A program made the translations under genes and the position numbers. Positions 1 to 6,830 of a DNA stretch of 9,721 nucleotides are shown one piece after another (position 1 is the first letter of the stretch; each line of letters opens with the position of its first letter). Source of the DNA: Porphyromonadaceae bacterium UBA4259. GTDB lineage: Bacteria > Bacteroidota > Bacteroidia > Bacteroidales > Muribaculaceae. The notes under the pieces were generated by a model. That model made no database searches and was not told the DNA's origin. It worked only from the letters and a program-made list of their open reading frames with translations. Where the stretch lies: NCBI GenBank assembly GCA_002396125.1, contig DGWL01000095.1:2053-11773 (forward strand). The letters run 5' to 3'.

Positions 1-19
1 CTAATTTATCTAAAATTAG
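1..19. repeat. Perfect AT-rich palindrome at the window edge
   Basis: CTAATTT (1-7) and AAATTAG (13-19) are exact reverse complements around a 5-nt centre. It lies in the non-coding leader left of the MerR gene. The stem is all A/T apart from the outer C:G pair, so a protein-binding site is more plausible than an RNA hairpin. It could belong to an upstream or divergent gene outside the window. A related but degenerate sequence occurs at 137-154. Function is not known. Confidence 0.35.
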
Positions 20-52
20 TGCAAACCGAGAGAAAAATGCGATTAAGCGAGC

Positions 53-79
53 AAAAAACTGAGCCTGCTCAAGTTTTTT
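53..79. terminator. Intrinsic-terminator-like hairpin upstream of the MerR gene
   Basis: Six A (53-58), then CT and GAG (59-63), a 4-nt loop (64-67), CTC (68-70), one bulged A (71), AG and six T (72-79). The arms pair for 11 bp with the single bulge. The A-tract and T-tract flank a G/C-containing core, so the element could stop transcription from either direction. It precedes the proposed MerR promoter, so it would insulate merR from a gene to the left of the window. An alternative pairing, TGCTCA (66-71) with TGAGCA (86-91), would compete with it. Confidence 0.5.
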
Positions 80-113
80 CGAGCGTGAGCATTTTATCAA
101 AAAAACAAATTTA

Positions 114-145
114 TTTGGTTTTTTCCAAGGTGCAGCCTAATTTGT
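114..145 (+). promoter_or_regulatory. Candidate Bacteroidetes-type promoter for merR-exonuclease
   Basis: TTTG at 114-117 is followed by a 20-nt spacer and TAATTTGT at 138-145. The second box matches the Bacteroidetes -7 consensus TAnnTTTG imperfectly, being one T short. Transcription would start near 150 and leave a leader of about 45 nt before the ATG at 196. This placement argues against the open frame to its left being translated. Confidence 0.4.
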
Positions 146-195
146 CCAAAGTTGTTTTTTACCCGTATTTTAAATTGTCTAAAACCGTTTTCGAC

Positions 196-537
196 ATGGA
201 AGATAATCTTAGCAAGAAGTTCTACCGCATTGGCGATGTGGCCGAAATTTTGGGAGTTCCGGCATCCACCTTGCGCTTTTGGGAGAAGGAATTCACTGTT
301 ATCAAGCCCAAGCGCAACGCTAAGAACATAAGGGTATATACCGCCAAGGATATCGAGACAATCAAGATGATTTACTATCTTGTTAAGGAAAAGGGGCTTA
401 AACTTGATGCCGCCCAGGCGATGATTAAACGCAATCGCGATGGCATCAACAAGCAACACGAGGTGGTCGAGAGGCTCAAGAACGTAAAAGAGGAATTATT
501 GAAACTGGAGAATGCATTGTCCTCATTAAAGCCTTGA
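196..537 (+). CDS. Short MerR-family transcriptional regulator
   Basis: This gives a 113-aa protein with an N-terminal winged helix-turn-helix of the MerR type: FYRIGDVAEILGV at residues 9-21, then the typical STLRFWEKEF at 24-33 and the wing ending in RVYTAKDIE near 46-53. A second helical part (roughly 54-80) is followed by a Glu/Lys/Leu-rich stretch (about 88-113) that looks like the dimerisation coiled coil. There is no extra C-terminal domain and no metal-binding Cys pattern, so the ligand, if any, cannot be guessed. The frame is open back to about base 19, but that part crosses a terminator-like hairpin and a promoter-like site and gives an unlikely peptide, so I start at ATG 196. It lies 6 nt before the exonuclease gene, so the two are probably co-transcribed. 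A link with the hydrogenase genes is not shown; a housekeeping role is equally possible. Confidence 0.85.
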   Translation: MEDNLSKKFYRIGDVAEILGVPASTLRFWEKEFTVIKPKRNAKNIRVYTAKDIETIKMIYYLVKEKGLKLDAAQAMIKRNRDGINKQHEVVERLKNVKEELLKLENALSSLKP

Positions 538-543
538 TTTCCT

Positions 544-1038
544 ATGGACGACTTTGCTGCAATCGACTTTGAGACAGCCAACGCCGAGCGCACTAGCGTT
601 TGTGCTGTGGGGGTGGTAGTCGTGCGAGGGGGAGAGGTGGTTGACTCTTTCTATTCACTCATCAAGCCTGAACCCAACTATTACAACTACTGGTGCTCAC
701 GGGTGCACGGGCTCACATGTGCCGATACCGACGACGCACCGTTATTCCCCCACGTGTGGGCTCAAATTGAGCCACGCATTAAAGGGCTGCCAATTGTGGC
801 ACACAATAAAGCCTTCGACCAAGCATGCCTGCGCGCAGTGATGCGATGTTACGGTATTGATTTCCCCGATGATGTGCCTTTCTTGTGCACACTGCAGGCT
901 GCACGACGCAAAATGCGCAATCTTCCCAATCATCAGCTGCCCACTGTTGCGGCAGCTTGCGGCTACGACATGACCCGCCATCATCATGCTCTTGCCGATG
1001 CCGAGGCCTGTGCAGCAATCGCTCTTGAAATCTTGTGA
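544..1038 (+). CDS. DEDDh-type 3'-5' exonuclease (DnaQ/epsilon-like)
   Basis: A 164-aa, single-domain exonuclease of the RNase T/DnaQ fold. Motif Exo I is AIDFETA, giving D8 and E10. Exo II is the AHNKAFD segment with D92. Exo III is the HHHALADAE segment with H147 and D152, the H-x4-D spacing of the DEDDh class. These residues bind two divalent metals and hydrolyse the 3'-terminal phosphodiester of DNA or RNA. The protein is only the catalytic domain: there is no polymerase, BRCT or GIY-YIG extension. It resembles the epsilon-like proteins annotated in Bacteroidetes as exonuclease or DNA polymerase III epsilon subunit, but whether it proofreads, trims RNA or acts in repair cannot be told. 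It starts 6 nt after the MerR gene and no hairpin separates it from the hydE promoter. Confidence 0.9.
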   Translation: MDDFAAIDFETANAERTSVCAVGVVVVRGGEVVDSFYSLIKPEPNYYNYWCSRVHGLTCADTDDAPLFPHVWAQIEPRIKGLPIVAHNKAFDQACLRAVMRCYGIDFPDDVPFLCTLQAARRKMRNLPNHQLPTVAAACGYDMTRHHHALADAEACAAIALEIL

Positions 1039-1056
1039 ATTATTCTCGCGGTAAAA

Positions 1057-1088
1057 TTTGCTCCTCTCATGCGGTTTTTGTAATTTTG
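1057..1088 (+). promoter_or_regulatory. Bacteroidetes-type promoter of the hydEGF operon
   Basis: TTTG (1057-1060), a 20-nt spacer and TAATTTTG (1081-1088) match the Bacteroidetes -33/-7 consensus TTTG...TAnnTTTG exactly. Transcription should start near 1093-1096, about 25-28 nt before the hydE ATG. The same -7 octamer, also followed by CA, and the same 20-nt spacing recur in front of the second hydrogenase gene. Confidence 0.7.
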
Positions 1089-1124
1089 CAAGTTATAATT
1101 TGTTTTTGTTATATCACCGCATGA
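1067..1124. repeat. 9-bp inverted repeat spanning the hydE promoter and start codon
   Basis: TCATGCGGT (1067-1075) and ACCGCATGA (1116-1124) are perfect reverse complements. The left arm sits between the -33 and -7 boxes. The right arm contains the hydE ATG (1121-1123). A transcript from the promoter itself would lack the left arm, so the pair would work at the DNA level (operator half-sites), or as an RNA hairpin only in read-through transcripts from the exonuclease gene. A chance origin is possible: about two 9-bp inverted repeats at such distances are expected in 10 kb. Confidence 0.3.
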
Positions 1125-2161
1125 AGCATTTGGTCGACACATTGCGTGCAACTCACCACCTTGACTCGGGAGGATACAAAACTCTGCTCTCAAGCCACGA
1201 CCGCGAAGGCATTACCTATCTGCATCAACAGGCCAGGCAGGTGGCTGTGAGTGGCTTTGGTCACGGCATTTATGTGCGTGGACTCATTGAGCTCACCAAC
1301 GTGTGCCGCAACGATTGCCTCTACTGCGGCATAAGGCGCAGCAACCGGGCAGTAGAGCGTTATTGCCTCACCACAGCCCAGGTGCTGCAATGCTGCAGGC
1401 AAGGCTACGAGCTTGGATTTCGCACATTTGTGCTTCAAGGCGGAGAGCTGCCGCGCCACCGGGCGCCATGGCTGGTTGAACTGGTGAGAGAGATAAGAGC
1501 CATGTGGCACGACTGCGCCATCACCCTCTCGCTGGGCGAGTGGCCAGGCGACGTTTACAGGCAACTGCACCAGGCGGGAGCCGACCGTTACCTGCTGCGC
1601 CACGAGACACGCAATGCCGCCCACTACGCCATGCTTCATCCTGCCGAGATGAAACTGGAGAACAGGCTCAGGTGCCTTGACCGGCTCAAGTCATTGGGTT
1701 TCCAGGTGGGAACAGGAATCATGGTTGGGAGTCCCGGCCAGTCGCTCGACAACATTGTTGAGGACATTGAATACATTGAGCAATTGGCTCCACACATGAT
1801 AGGGCTTGGACCATTCCTGCCCCAGCACGACACACCGCTGGGAAACCATGCGCCGGGAAGCTCCGACCTCACCACACGGCTCTACTCAATATTCCGTCTC
1901 ATGTTTCCCAAGGTGTTGATTCCCAGCACCACAGCGCTCAACACGCTGTGCCCCGGCGACGGGCGCTTGATGGGCATCATGGCGGGAGCCAATGTGGTGA
2001 TGCCAAACCTGTCGCCAGCAAGCGTGCGCGACAGCTACGCCCTCTACGACGGCAAGGCAAGCTCCAACGCCGAGTCGGCCGAGGGCATAAAACAACTTGA
2101 ACAACAACTTTCCACCATTGGCTACCACATCAATTGGGGGCGTGGTGATTACAATGACTGA
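1121..2161 (+). CDS. hydE: [FeFe]-hydrogenase maturation radical SAM enzyme HydE
   Basis: A 346-aa radical SAM protein, close to the usual HydE length. The CX3CX2C motif (CRNDCLYC) gives C62, C66 and C69, the ligands of the SAM-binding [4Fe-4S] cluster. LQGGE near 108-112 matches the family's GGE-type SAM contact. The segments with RHETRN and the proline-rich LGPFLPQHDTPL are typical of HydE. In maturation HydE acts on the cysteine-bound Fe(CO)2(CN) synthon made by HydG, on the way to the azadithiolate-bridged [2Fe] subcluster. The C-terminal region has no Cys cluster where some HydE proteins carry a second, non-essential Fe-S site. The frame runs back to a TTG at 1058, but that codon lies inside the promoter, so ATG 1121 is chosen. 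It is first in hydE-hydG-hydF; hydG follows after 36 nt. Confidence 0.95.
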   Translation: MKHLVDTLRATHHLDSGGYKTLLSSHDREGITYLHQQARQVAVSGFGHGIYVRGLIELTNVCRNDCLYCGIRRSNRAVERYCLTTAQVLQCCRQGYELGFRTFVLQGGELPRHRAPWLVELVREIRAMWHDCAITLSLGEWPGDVYRQLHQAGADRYLLRHETRNAAHYAMLHPAEMKLENRLRCLDRLKSLGFQVGTGIMVGSPGQSLDNIVEDIEYIEQLAPHMIGLGPFLPQHDTPLGNHAPGSSDLTTRLYSIFRLMFPKVLIPSTTALNTLCPGDGRLMGIMAGANVVMPNLSPASVRDSYALYDGKASSNAESAEGIKQLEQQLSTIGYHINWGRGDYND

Positions 2162-2197
2162 TTCACTTGACAACATTAAATATCAACGATAATAATT

Positions 2198-3613
2198 ATG
2201 TATAACCCAAAATCACCTCATGCCGAGGAATTTATTGATCATGGCGAAATTCTGGAAACTCTGGAATATGCCGCCCGAAACCGAAGTAACCGTTCTTTAA
2301 TCGAAGATATAATCAACAAGGCGGCTACTTGTAAGGGACTCACACATCGTGAAGCTGCAGTGCTGCTGGAATGTGACCAGCCCGACCTTGTTGAGCGTTT
2401 TGAGAACCTGGCTCGAGAAGTAAAGCAAAAGCTCTATGGCAACCGCATCGTGCTCTTTGCACCACTATATTTGTCAAACTACTGCATTAACGGGTGTGTG
2501 TATTGCCCCTATCATGGAAAGAACCGCACCATTCCCCGCAAGAAACTCACTCAAGATGAGATTCGCCAAGAGGTGATAGCCTTGCAGCAGATGGGCCACA
2601 AGCGACTTGCACTGGAGGCCGGCGAGCACCCGATTCTCAACCCCATTGAGTACATTCTTGAATCAATAAAGACAATTTATGACACGCGCGTGGGCAATGG
2701 AGCCATTCGTCGCGTGAACGTTAACATTGCAGCTACCACAGTAGAAAACTATGCAAAGCTGAAGGCCGCCGGCATTGGCACCTATATCCTGTTTCAGGAA
2801 ACCTACAATAAGGAGAACTATGAGGCTTTACATCCCACTGGCCCCAAGAGCGACTACTGTTATCACACCGAAGCAATGGATCGTGCGATGGAAGGCGGTT
2901 GTGACGACGTGGGTATTGGTGTGCTTTATGGTCTCACCACCTATCGCTACGACCTGGTGGGACTACTCATGCATGCCGAGCATCTTGAGGCACGCATGGG
3001 AGTTGGGCCGCACACTATCAGCGTGCCACGCATCTGTCCGGCCGACGACATTTCTCTCGACGAGTTCCCCGACGTGTTGCCCGACGATATATTCTGCAAG
3101 ATTGTGGCAATCATCAGGCTTGCAGCGCCCTACACGGGCATGATTATATCTACCCGAGAGTCACAACGAGTGCGTGAGCGTGTACTCGACCTGGGTATAT
3201 CGCAGATTAGTGGTGGCTCTCGCACCAGTGTGGGCGGTTACACCACCGAGGAACGCCACGACGACACAGCACAATTTGATGTTAGCGATCAGCGGTCGCT
3301 CGACGAGGTGATTGCCTGGCTGCTCGACATCGACTACTTGCCAAGCTTTTGCACCGCTTGTTATCGTGAAGGACGCACTGGCGACCGCTTCATGTCGCTT
3401 GTCAAGCGTGGCAAAATCAGCTATTGCTGCACACCTAATGCCATGATTACCCTCAAGGAATATCTCGAGGACTATGCCAGTCCCATCACTCGCGAGAAAG
3501 GTGAGGCTCTCATCCGTCGTGAACTTGAGAAACTGCCCGACGACCGCATTCGCAACCTTGTGTCAAAGCGTCTCATCGATATTGCCGGTGGTGCGCGAGA
3601 TTTCCGCTTCTAA
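2198..3613 (+). CDS. hydG: [FeFe]-hydrogenase maturation radical SAM tyrosine lyase HydG
   Basis: A 471-aa radical SAM enzyme of the ThiH/HydG group. The N-terminal motif CINGCVYC supplies C96, C100 and C103 for the SAM cluster. The C-terminal CX2CX22C motif (C385, C388, C411, with an extra C410) binds the auxiliary cluster carrying the dangler iron; this motif separates HydG from ThiH. The enzyme cleaves L-tyrosine to p-cresol and dehydroglycine and converts the latter to CO and cyanide, delivered as an Fe(CO)2(CN) synthon. Full length, with no internal break. It lies between hydE and hydF and has no convincing Bacteroidetes promoter of its own in the 36-nt gap, so it is read from the hydE promoter. 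A 77-nt gap without a strong terminator leads to hydF. Confidence 0.96.
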   Translation: MYNPKSPHAEEFIDHGEILETLEYAARNRSNRSLIEDIINKAATCKGLTHREAAVLLECDQPDLVERFENLAREVKQKLYGNRIVLFAPLYLSNYCINGCVYCPYHGKNRTIPRKKLTQDEIRQEVIALQQMGHKRLALEAGEHPILNPIEYILESIKTIYDTRVGNGAIRRVNVNIAATTVENYAKLKAAGIGTYILFQETYNKENYEALHPTGPKSDYCYHTEAMDRAMEGGCDDVGIGVLYGLTTYRYDLVGLLMHAEHLEARMGVGPHTISVPRICPADDISLDEFPDVLPDDIFCKIVAIIRLAAPYTGMIISTRESQRVRERVLDLGISQISGGSRTSVGGYTTEERHDDTAQFDVSDQRSLDEVIAWLLDIDYLPSFCTACYREGRTGDRFMSLVKRGKISYCCTPNAMITLKEYLEDYASPITREKGEALIRRELEKLPDDRIRNLVSKRLIDIAGGARDFRF

Positions 3614-3690
3614 ACATATTTATTGAGAACTGATTATTAGTTGAGAGAGCATCAGCTCGTTTACTCGTCTACAGAAAAATTAAAAACTCT

Positions 3691-4881
3691 ATGATATCTG
3701 CTCCCCAATCGCTGCGCCGGCACATCGCCATTTTTGGACGTCGCAATGTTGGTAAGTCATCGTTGCTCAATGCCTTGACTGGCCAGCAGGTTGCAATTGT
3801 GTCGCCTCTGGCAGGCACTACCACCGATCCTGTCAACAGAGCCATGGAGATAAATCCGTTGGGACCATGCCTGCTTATCGACACCGCGGGATTTGACGAT
3901 GAGGGAGAGGTGGGCGAACTGCGCAACAGGCGCACCGGCAAAGTGCTTGATCAGACCGACCTGGCTATGCTGGTCGTGGATCAAGTCGACGACTTGTCGC
4001 TTGAGAAACAGTGGCTTGGTGAATTGAACAGATTGGAGATACCTGTTGTGGTGGTTCTTAACAAAATAGACGTTATTGAAGATATTAATGATGCGCTACG
4101 GCAGGTGACTGCGATTTTCGGTATCGAGCCGGTGGCAATCAGTGCAAGTAGAAAAGAGGGCATTGAAAGGCTGCGTGACGCTTTGGCTAAGGCAGCAGGA
4201 CATGATGAGAGCACTAGTCTTACAGGCGATTTGGCAAATGCGGGAGATAGCGTGATGCTGGTAATGCCGCAAGACCCGCAGGCACCGAAGGGGCGTCTCA
4301 TCTTGCCACAAGTGCAGACTATTCGTGACTTGCTCGACAAGCATTGCCTGGTCACCTGCTGCGATGTGAGCACGATGGTGGCAAGTCTTGATGCAATGAA
4401 AGAGCCGCCTGCACTCATTGTCACCGACTCACAAGTGTTTCGCCAGGTTTATGATAAAAAGCCATCAGTAAGTAAACTCACGTCATTCTCAGTGCTGATG
4501 GCTGCCAATAAAGGAAATGTTGAGGAACTCATTGCAGGTGCACAAGCCATCGACAGTCTCACACCACAATCGCGAGTTCTCATTGCCGAGGCCTGCACTC
4601 ATGCACCCATGAGTGAGGATATCGGGCGCGTTAAGATTCCTCGTCTCATCAGGCAGCGCTATGGAGAATCTATCATCTTCGACATTCATGCCGGCAAAGA
4701 TTATCCCACCGACCTGTCGAGCTACGACCTGATAATTCATTGTGGCGCTTGCATGTTCAACCGCAAACTCATGCTCTCGCGCATTGATCGTGCCAGGCAG
4801 CAAGGAGTTCCCATCACCAACTACGGTCTTGCCATAGCTCACCTTCAGGGCATTCTCGGCATGGTGGCTATACCAAAGTGA
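3691..4881 (+). CDS. hydF: [FeFe]-hydrogenase maturation GTPase HydF
   Basis: A 396-aa protein with an N-terminal Era/TrmE-like GTPase domain: P-loop GRRNVGKS at 16-23, switch threonines in AGTTTDP (41-47), DTAG at 64-67 and NKID at 124-127. A dimerisation region follows, and the C-terminal Fe-S domain carries the HydF signature: C302-x-H304 and then H350-C351-x2-C354. HydF is the scaffold on which the [2Fe] subcluster is completed and from which it is passed to apo-hydrogenase; GTP hydrolysis drives partner exchange. Start ATG 3691 puts the P-loop at the usual distance from the N-terminus. It is the last gene of the maturation operon and ends 32 nt from the stop codon of the convergent hydrogenase gene. 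Confidence 0.96.
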   Translation: MISAPQSLRRHIAIFGRRNVGKSSLLNALTGQQVAIVSPLAGTTTDPVNRAMEINPLGPCLLIDTAGFDDEGEVGELRNRRTGKVLDQTDLAMLVVDQVDDLSLEKQWLGELNRLEIPVVVVLNKIDVIEDINDALRQVTAIFGIEPVAISASRKEGIERLRDALAKAAGHDESTSLTGDLANAGDSVMLVMPQDPQAPKGRLILPQVQTIRDLLDKHCLVTCCDVSTMVASLDAMKEPPALIVTDSQVFRQVYDKKPSVSKLTSFSVLMAANKGNVEELIAGAQAIDSLTPQSRVLIAEACTHAPMSEDIGRVKIPRLIRQRYGESIIFDIHAGKDYPTDLSSYDLIIHCGACMFNRKLMLSRIDRARQQGVPITNYGLAIAHLQGILGMVAIPK

Positions 4882-4890
4882 AAGTGGCGC

Positions 4891-4912
4891 TCTACTTTCT
4901 TCTCGAAGTAGA
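4891..4912. terminator. Small hairpin between convergent hydF and hydrogenase stop codons
   Basis: TCTACTT (4891-4897) pairs perfectly with AAGTAGA (4906-4912) around an 8-nt loop. It fills most of the 32-nt gap between the two convergent stop codons, so it could serve both transcripts. It has no T-tract on either side, so as an intrinsic terminator it would be weak; collision of convergent transcription or Rho may do the work. Confidence 0.4.
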
Positions 4913-4913
4913 A

Positions 4914-6743
4914 TTACTGGAGAATTGACTTGTCACGGAAGTGGGTGTGAAGTAGCTTGTGGGCTTTTTTCCCTAGTGGCTTGCCAAGGAATTCGTCATA
5001 TACTTGTTTCACTGCCGGGCTCTCGTGACTCTTGCGCACAATCTTGGTTACATCGGTGGCATACATGGCACGCTGCCTAGCTTCGAGTACCGAAATATCG
5101 CCATAATGATAAGGTTGCCCCGTGCCACCAATGCAGCCGCCGGGACACGACATGACTTCTACCAAGTGATAGTCAAGCTCACCGGCACGCAGTTTGTCCA
5201 TTATCACACGGGCATTGTTGAGAGTGTGTACTACGCACACTTTCAGTTCAAAACCGTCCAAGTCGATTGTGGCCTCGCGAATGCCGTCCATTCCACGCAC
5301 CTCGGTAAATTCTATTTTAGGCAAGGCTTTCCCTGTAAAGTGCTCATAGGCGGTGCGTAAAACAGCTTCGGTCACACCGCCGGTAGTTCCGAAGATGGAT
5401 CCGGCACCGGTGGCGTTGCCCAATGGTAAATCAAATTGACTGTCGGGAAGATCTGCGAAATCAATACCTTGATTCTTTATCATCTCGGCAAGCTCAAGCG
5501 TTGTGATGCTACAGTCAACGTCGGGGATTCCGTCATAGATAAACTCATCACGCGCGCATTCATATTTTTTTGCGACACATGGCATTATTGAAATGACCGA
5601 GATGTTTTCCCGTGGAATGCCTATCTTTTCGGCCCAATAAGTTTTTGCGAGAGTCCCAAACATCTGCGCGGGCGACTTGCAGGTCGAGGGGTATTGGCGC
5701 AGGTCGGGATAATCATTTTCAAAGAAATTGACCCAAGCAGGGCAGCAAGAGGTGGTCATGGGCAACTTCACGTCGGGGTCACCGGCCTTGAGACGCTTAA
5801 GGCGGTCGATGAGTTCGGCGCTTTCCTCCATAATCGTGAAGTCGGCTCCGAAGTTGGTATCAAATACATAGTCAAACCCCAATTGCCGCAATGCGGTTAC
5901 CATTTTACCGGTAACCACCGTGCCTGGAGAGAAATCAAACTCCTCGCCAAGGGCATAGCGCACAGCAGGCGCTGTTTGGGCTATAACGAGTTTGTCGGTG
6001 TTTTTTATATCGGCCAGAACGTCATTTATCGAGTTGCGTTCGTCAAGCACTCCAATGGGGCCATCAATAGCGTCGAACTTGCACTTCGACTTGCACTTGC
6101 CGCAGCAAGTACACTTGTAGGGGTTAATCGTGTGAGGTTGCTTAACATTGCCGGTGATGGCATTAACCGGGCAATTGCGCTTGCAGGCGGTGCATCCGCG
6201 GCACTTCTCGGGGTCGATGGCATAGGACAGCACATTCAAGAATGGAGTGCCACCTATCTCGTAGATGTAGTTGTTGAGCATTGAGTCGAGCGATACCGGG
6301 CGCTTGAACGAACTCCAATGCTGTGATTCCACTTCAATGTGCTGAGCTGCCACCTCGACATATCTCAATTCATCGACTAGTTCGCCTCGCACCACATGCT
6401 TCTCTACAATCACGTTCACATCTTCTGGCTTGACGTGAGTGTAGGTTATGTTATCGGGCAGGATGCGCACAATGGGACCCTTAGCGCAAAAACCAAAACA
6501 TCCCGAGGTTACAACGTCAACAAGGTCGTCTACGCCATGGGCATGAAGTAGCACCTTGAACATGTTGATGATGCGCTCGCCATCATGTTTGCGGCAACCT
6601 TTGCCACCACAACACTGCACCTGCACGTATTCATTGCCATGCAGGCCATATTGCACACTTGTCGCAGCATTGGCATTTTTACTTGTTGCAGATGCTTTGT
6701 TCTCGCTATTTATATCTTGAGTTTTAGGTCCTGAATTATTCAT
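4914..6743 (-). CDS. hydA: Second [FeFe]-hydrogenase, with NuoF-like thioredoxin and ferredoxin modules
   Basis: A 609-aa cytosolic iron hydrogenase. Residues 1-35 are a Ser/Asn/Ala-rich tail. Residues about 38-130 form a thioredoxin-like [2Fe-2S] domain (C44/C45, C50, then SGCFGFCAKGP with C82 and C86, ending in VKPEDVNVIVEKH) as found at the N-terminus of NuoF-type subunits. Residues 177-226 hold two [4Fe-4S] motifs (C181, C184, C187, C191; C211, C214, C217, C221), about 64% identical without gaps to the C-terminus of the NuoF-like protein here. The H-cluster domain follows: TSCCPAW (331-337), MPCVAKK (387-393) and MSCPGGC (531-537), giving ligands C334, C389, C533 and C537, with proton-relay C333 present. 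It lacks the plant-type [2Fe-2S] and His-ligated cluster of the neighbouring 588-aa enzyme. It reversibly makes or oxidises H2; its electron partner (ferredoxin, or the HndA/HndC subunits) is unknown. It has its own promoter and probably its own transcript. Confidence 0.93.
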   Translation of the reverse strand: MNNSGPKTQDINSENKASATSKNANAATSVQYGLHGNEYVQVQCCGGKGCRKHDGERIINMFKVLLHAHGVDDLVDVVTSGCFGFCAKGPIVRILPDNITYTHVKPEDVNVIVEKHVVRGELVDELRYVEVAAQHIEVESQHWSSFKRPVSLDSMLNNYIYEIGGTPFLNVLSYAIDPEKCRGCTACKRNCPVNAITGNVKQPHTINPYKCTCCGKCKSKCKFDAIDGPIGVLDERNSINDVLADIKNTDKLVIAQTAPAVRYALGEEFDFSPGTVVTGKMVTALRQLGFDYVFDTNFGADFTIMEESAELIDRLKRLKAGDPDVKLPMTTSCCPAWVNFFENDYPDLRQYPSTCKSPAQMFGTLAKTYWAEKIGIPRENISVISIMPCVAKKYECARDEFIYDGIPDVDCSITTLELAEMIKNQGIDFADLPDSQFDLPLGNATGAGSIFGTTGGVTEAVLRTAYEHFTGKALPKIEFTEVRGMDGIREATIDLDGFELKVCVVHTLNNARVIMDKLRAGELDYHLVEVMSCPGGCIGGTGQPYHYGDISVLEARQRAMYATDVTKIVRKSHESPAVKQVYDEFLGKPLGKKAHKLLHTHFRDKSILQ

Positions 6744-6765
6744 TGTCTTCGGTCTAGATTTAGTG

Positions 6766-6796
6766 CAAAATTACTAATTCTGACTCTCTCCACCAA
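6766..6796 (-). promoter_or_regulatory. Bacteroidetes-type promoter of the second hydrogenase gene
   Basis: On the - strand TTG (6796-6794) is followed by a 20-nt spacer and TAATTTTG (6773-6766), an exact match to TAnnTTTG with the usual spacing. Transcription would begin near 6760 and leave a leader of roughly 15 nt before the ATG at 6743. Together with the hairpin at 6831-6871 this makes the gene a separate unit from the hnd genes. The -7 box is followed by CACTAAATCTAGA; a near copy, TTTGCACTAATTTTAGA, reads leftward out of the window at bases 25-9. Confidence 0.6.
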
Positions 6797-6830
6797 GAAT
6801 ATGCCTGTTTTTTTAATTTATACATGAAAG

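Noticed and set aside
19..195. N-terminal extension of the MerR protein with repeated Leu-Ser-Lys
   Set aside because: The frame passes through a terminator-like hairpin and a promoter-like site, is strongly AT-biased, and precedes a complete MerR helix-turn-helix that begins right after ATG 196.
1058..1120. N-terminal extension of HydE from a TTG at 1058
   Set aside because: The codons overlap the -33 and -7 promoter boxes, and HydE proteins normally begin close to the ATG at 1121, which puts the first cluster Cys at residue 62.
2167..2195. TTGACA, 17 nt, TAATAA just before hydG, resembling an E. coli sigma-70 promoter
   Set aside because: The Bacteroidetes primary sigma factor uses TTTG/TAnnTTTG instead, and the -10-like box ends only 2 nt before the hydG ATG, leaving no leader. 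Probably chance in an AT-rich gap.
5694..6284. A 196-codon open frame on the + strand, antisense to the second hydrogenase
   Set aside because: Same reasoning: it overlaps the ferredoxin and H-cluster coding region of a well-supported gene and encodes nothing recognisable.
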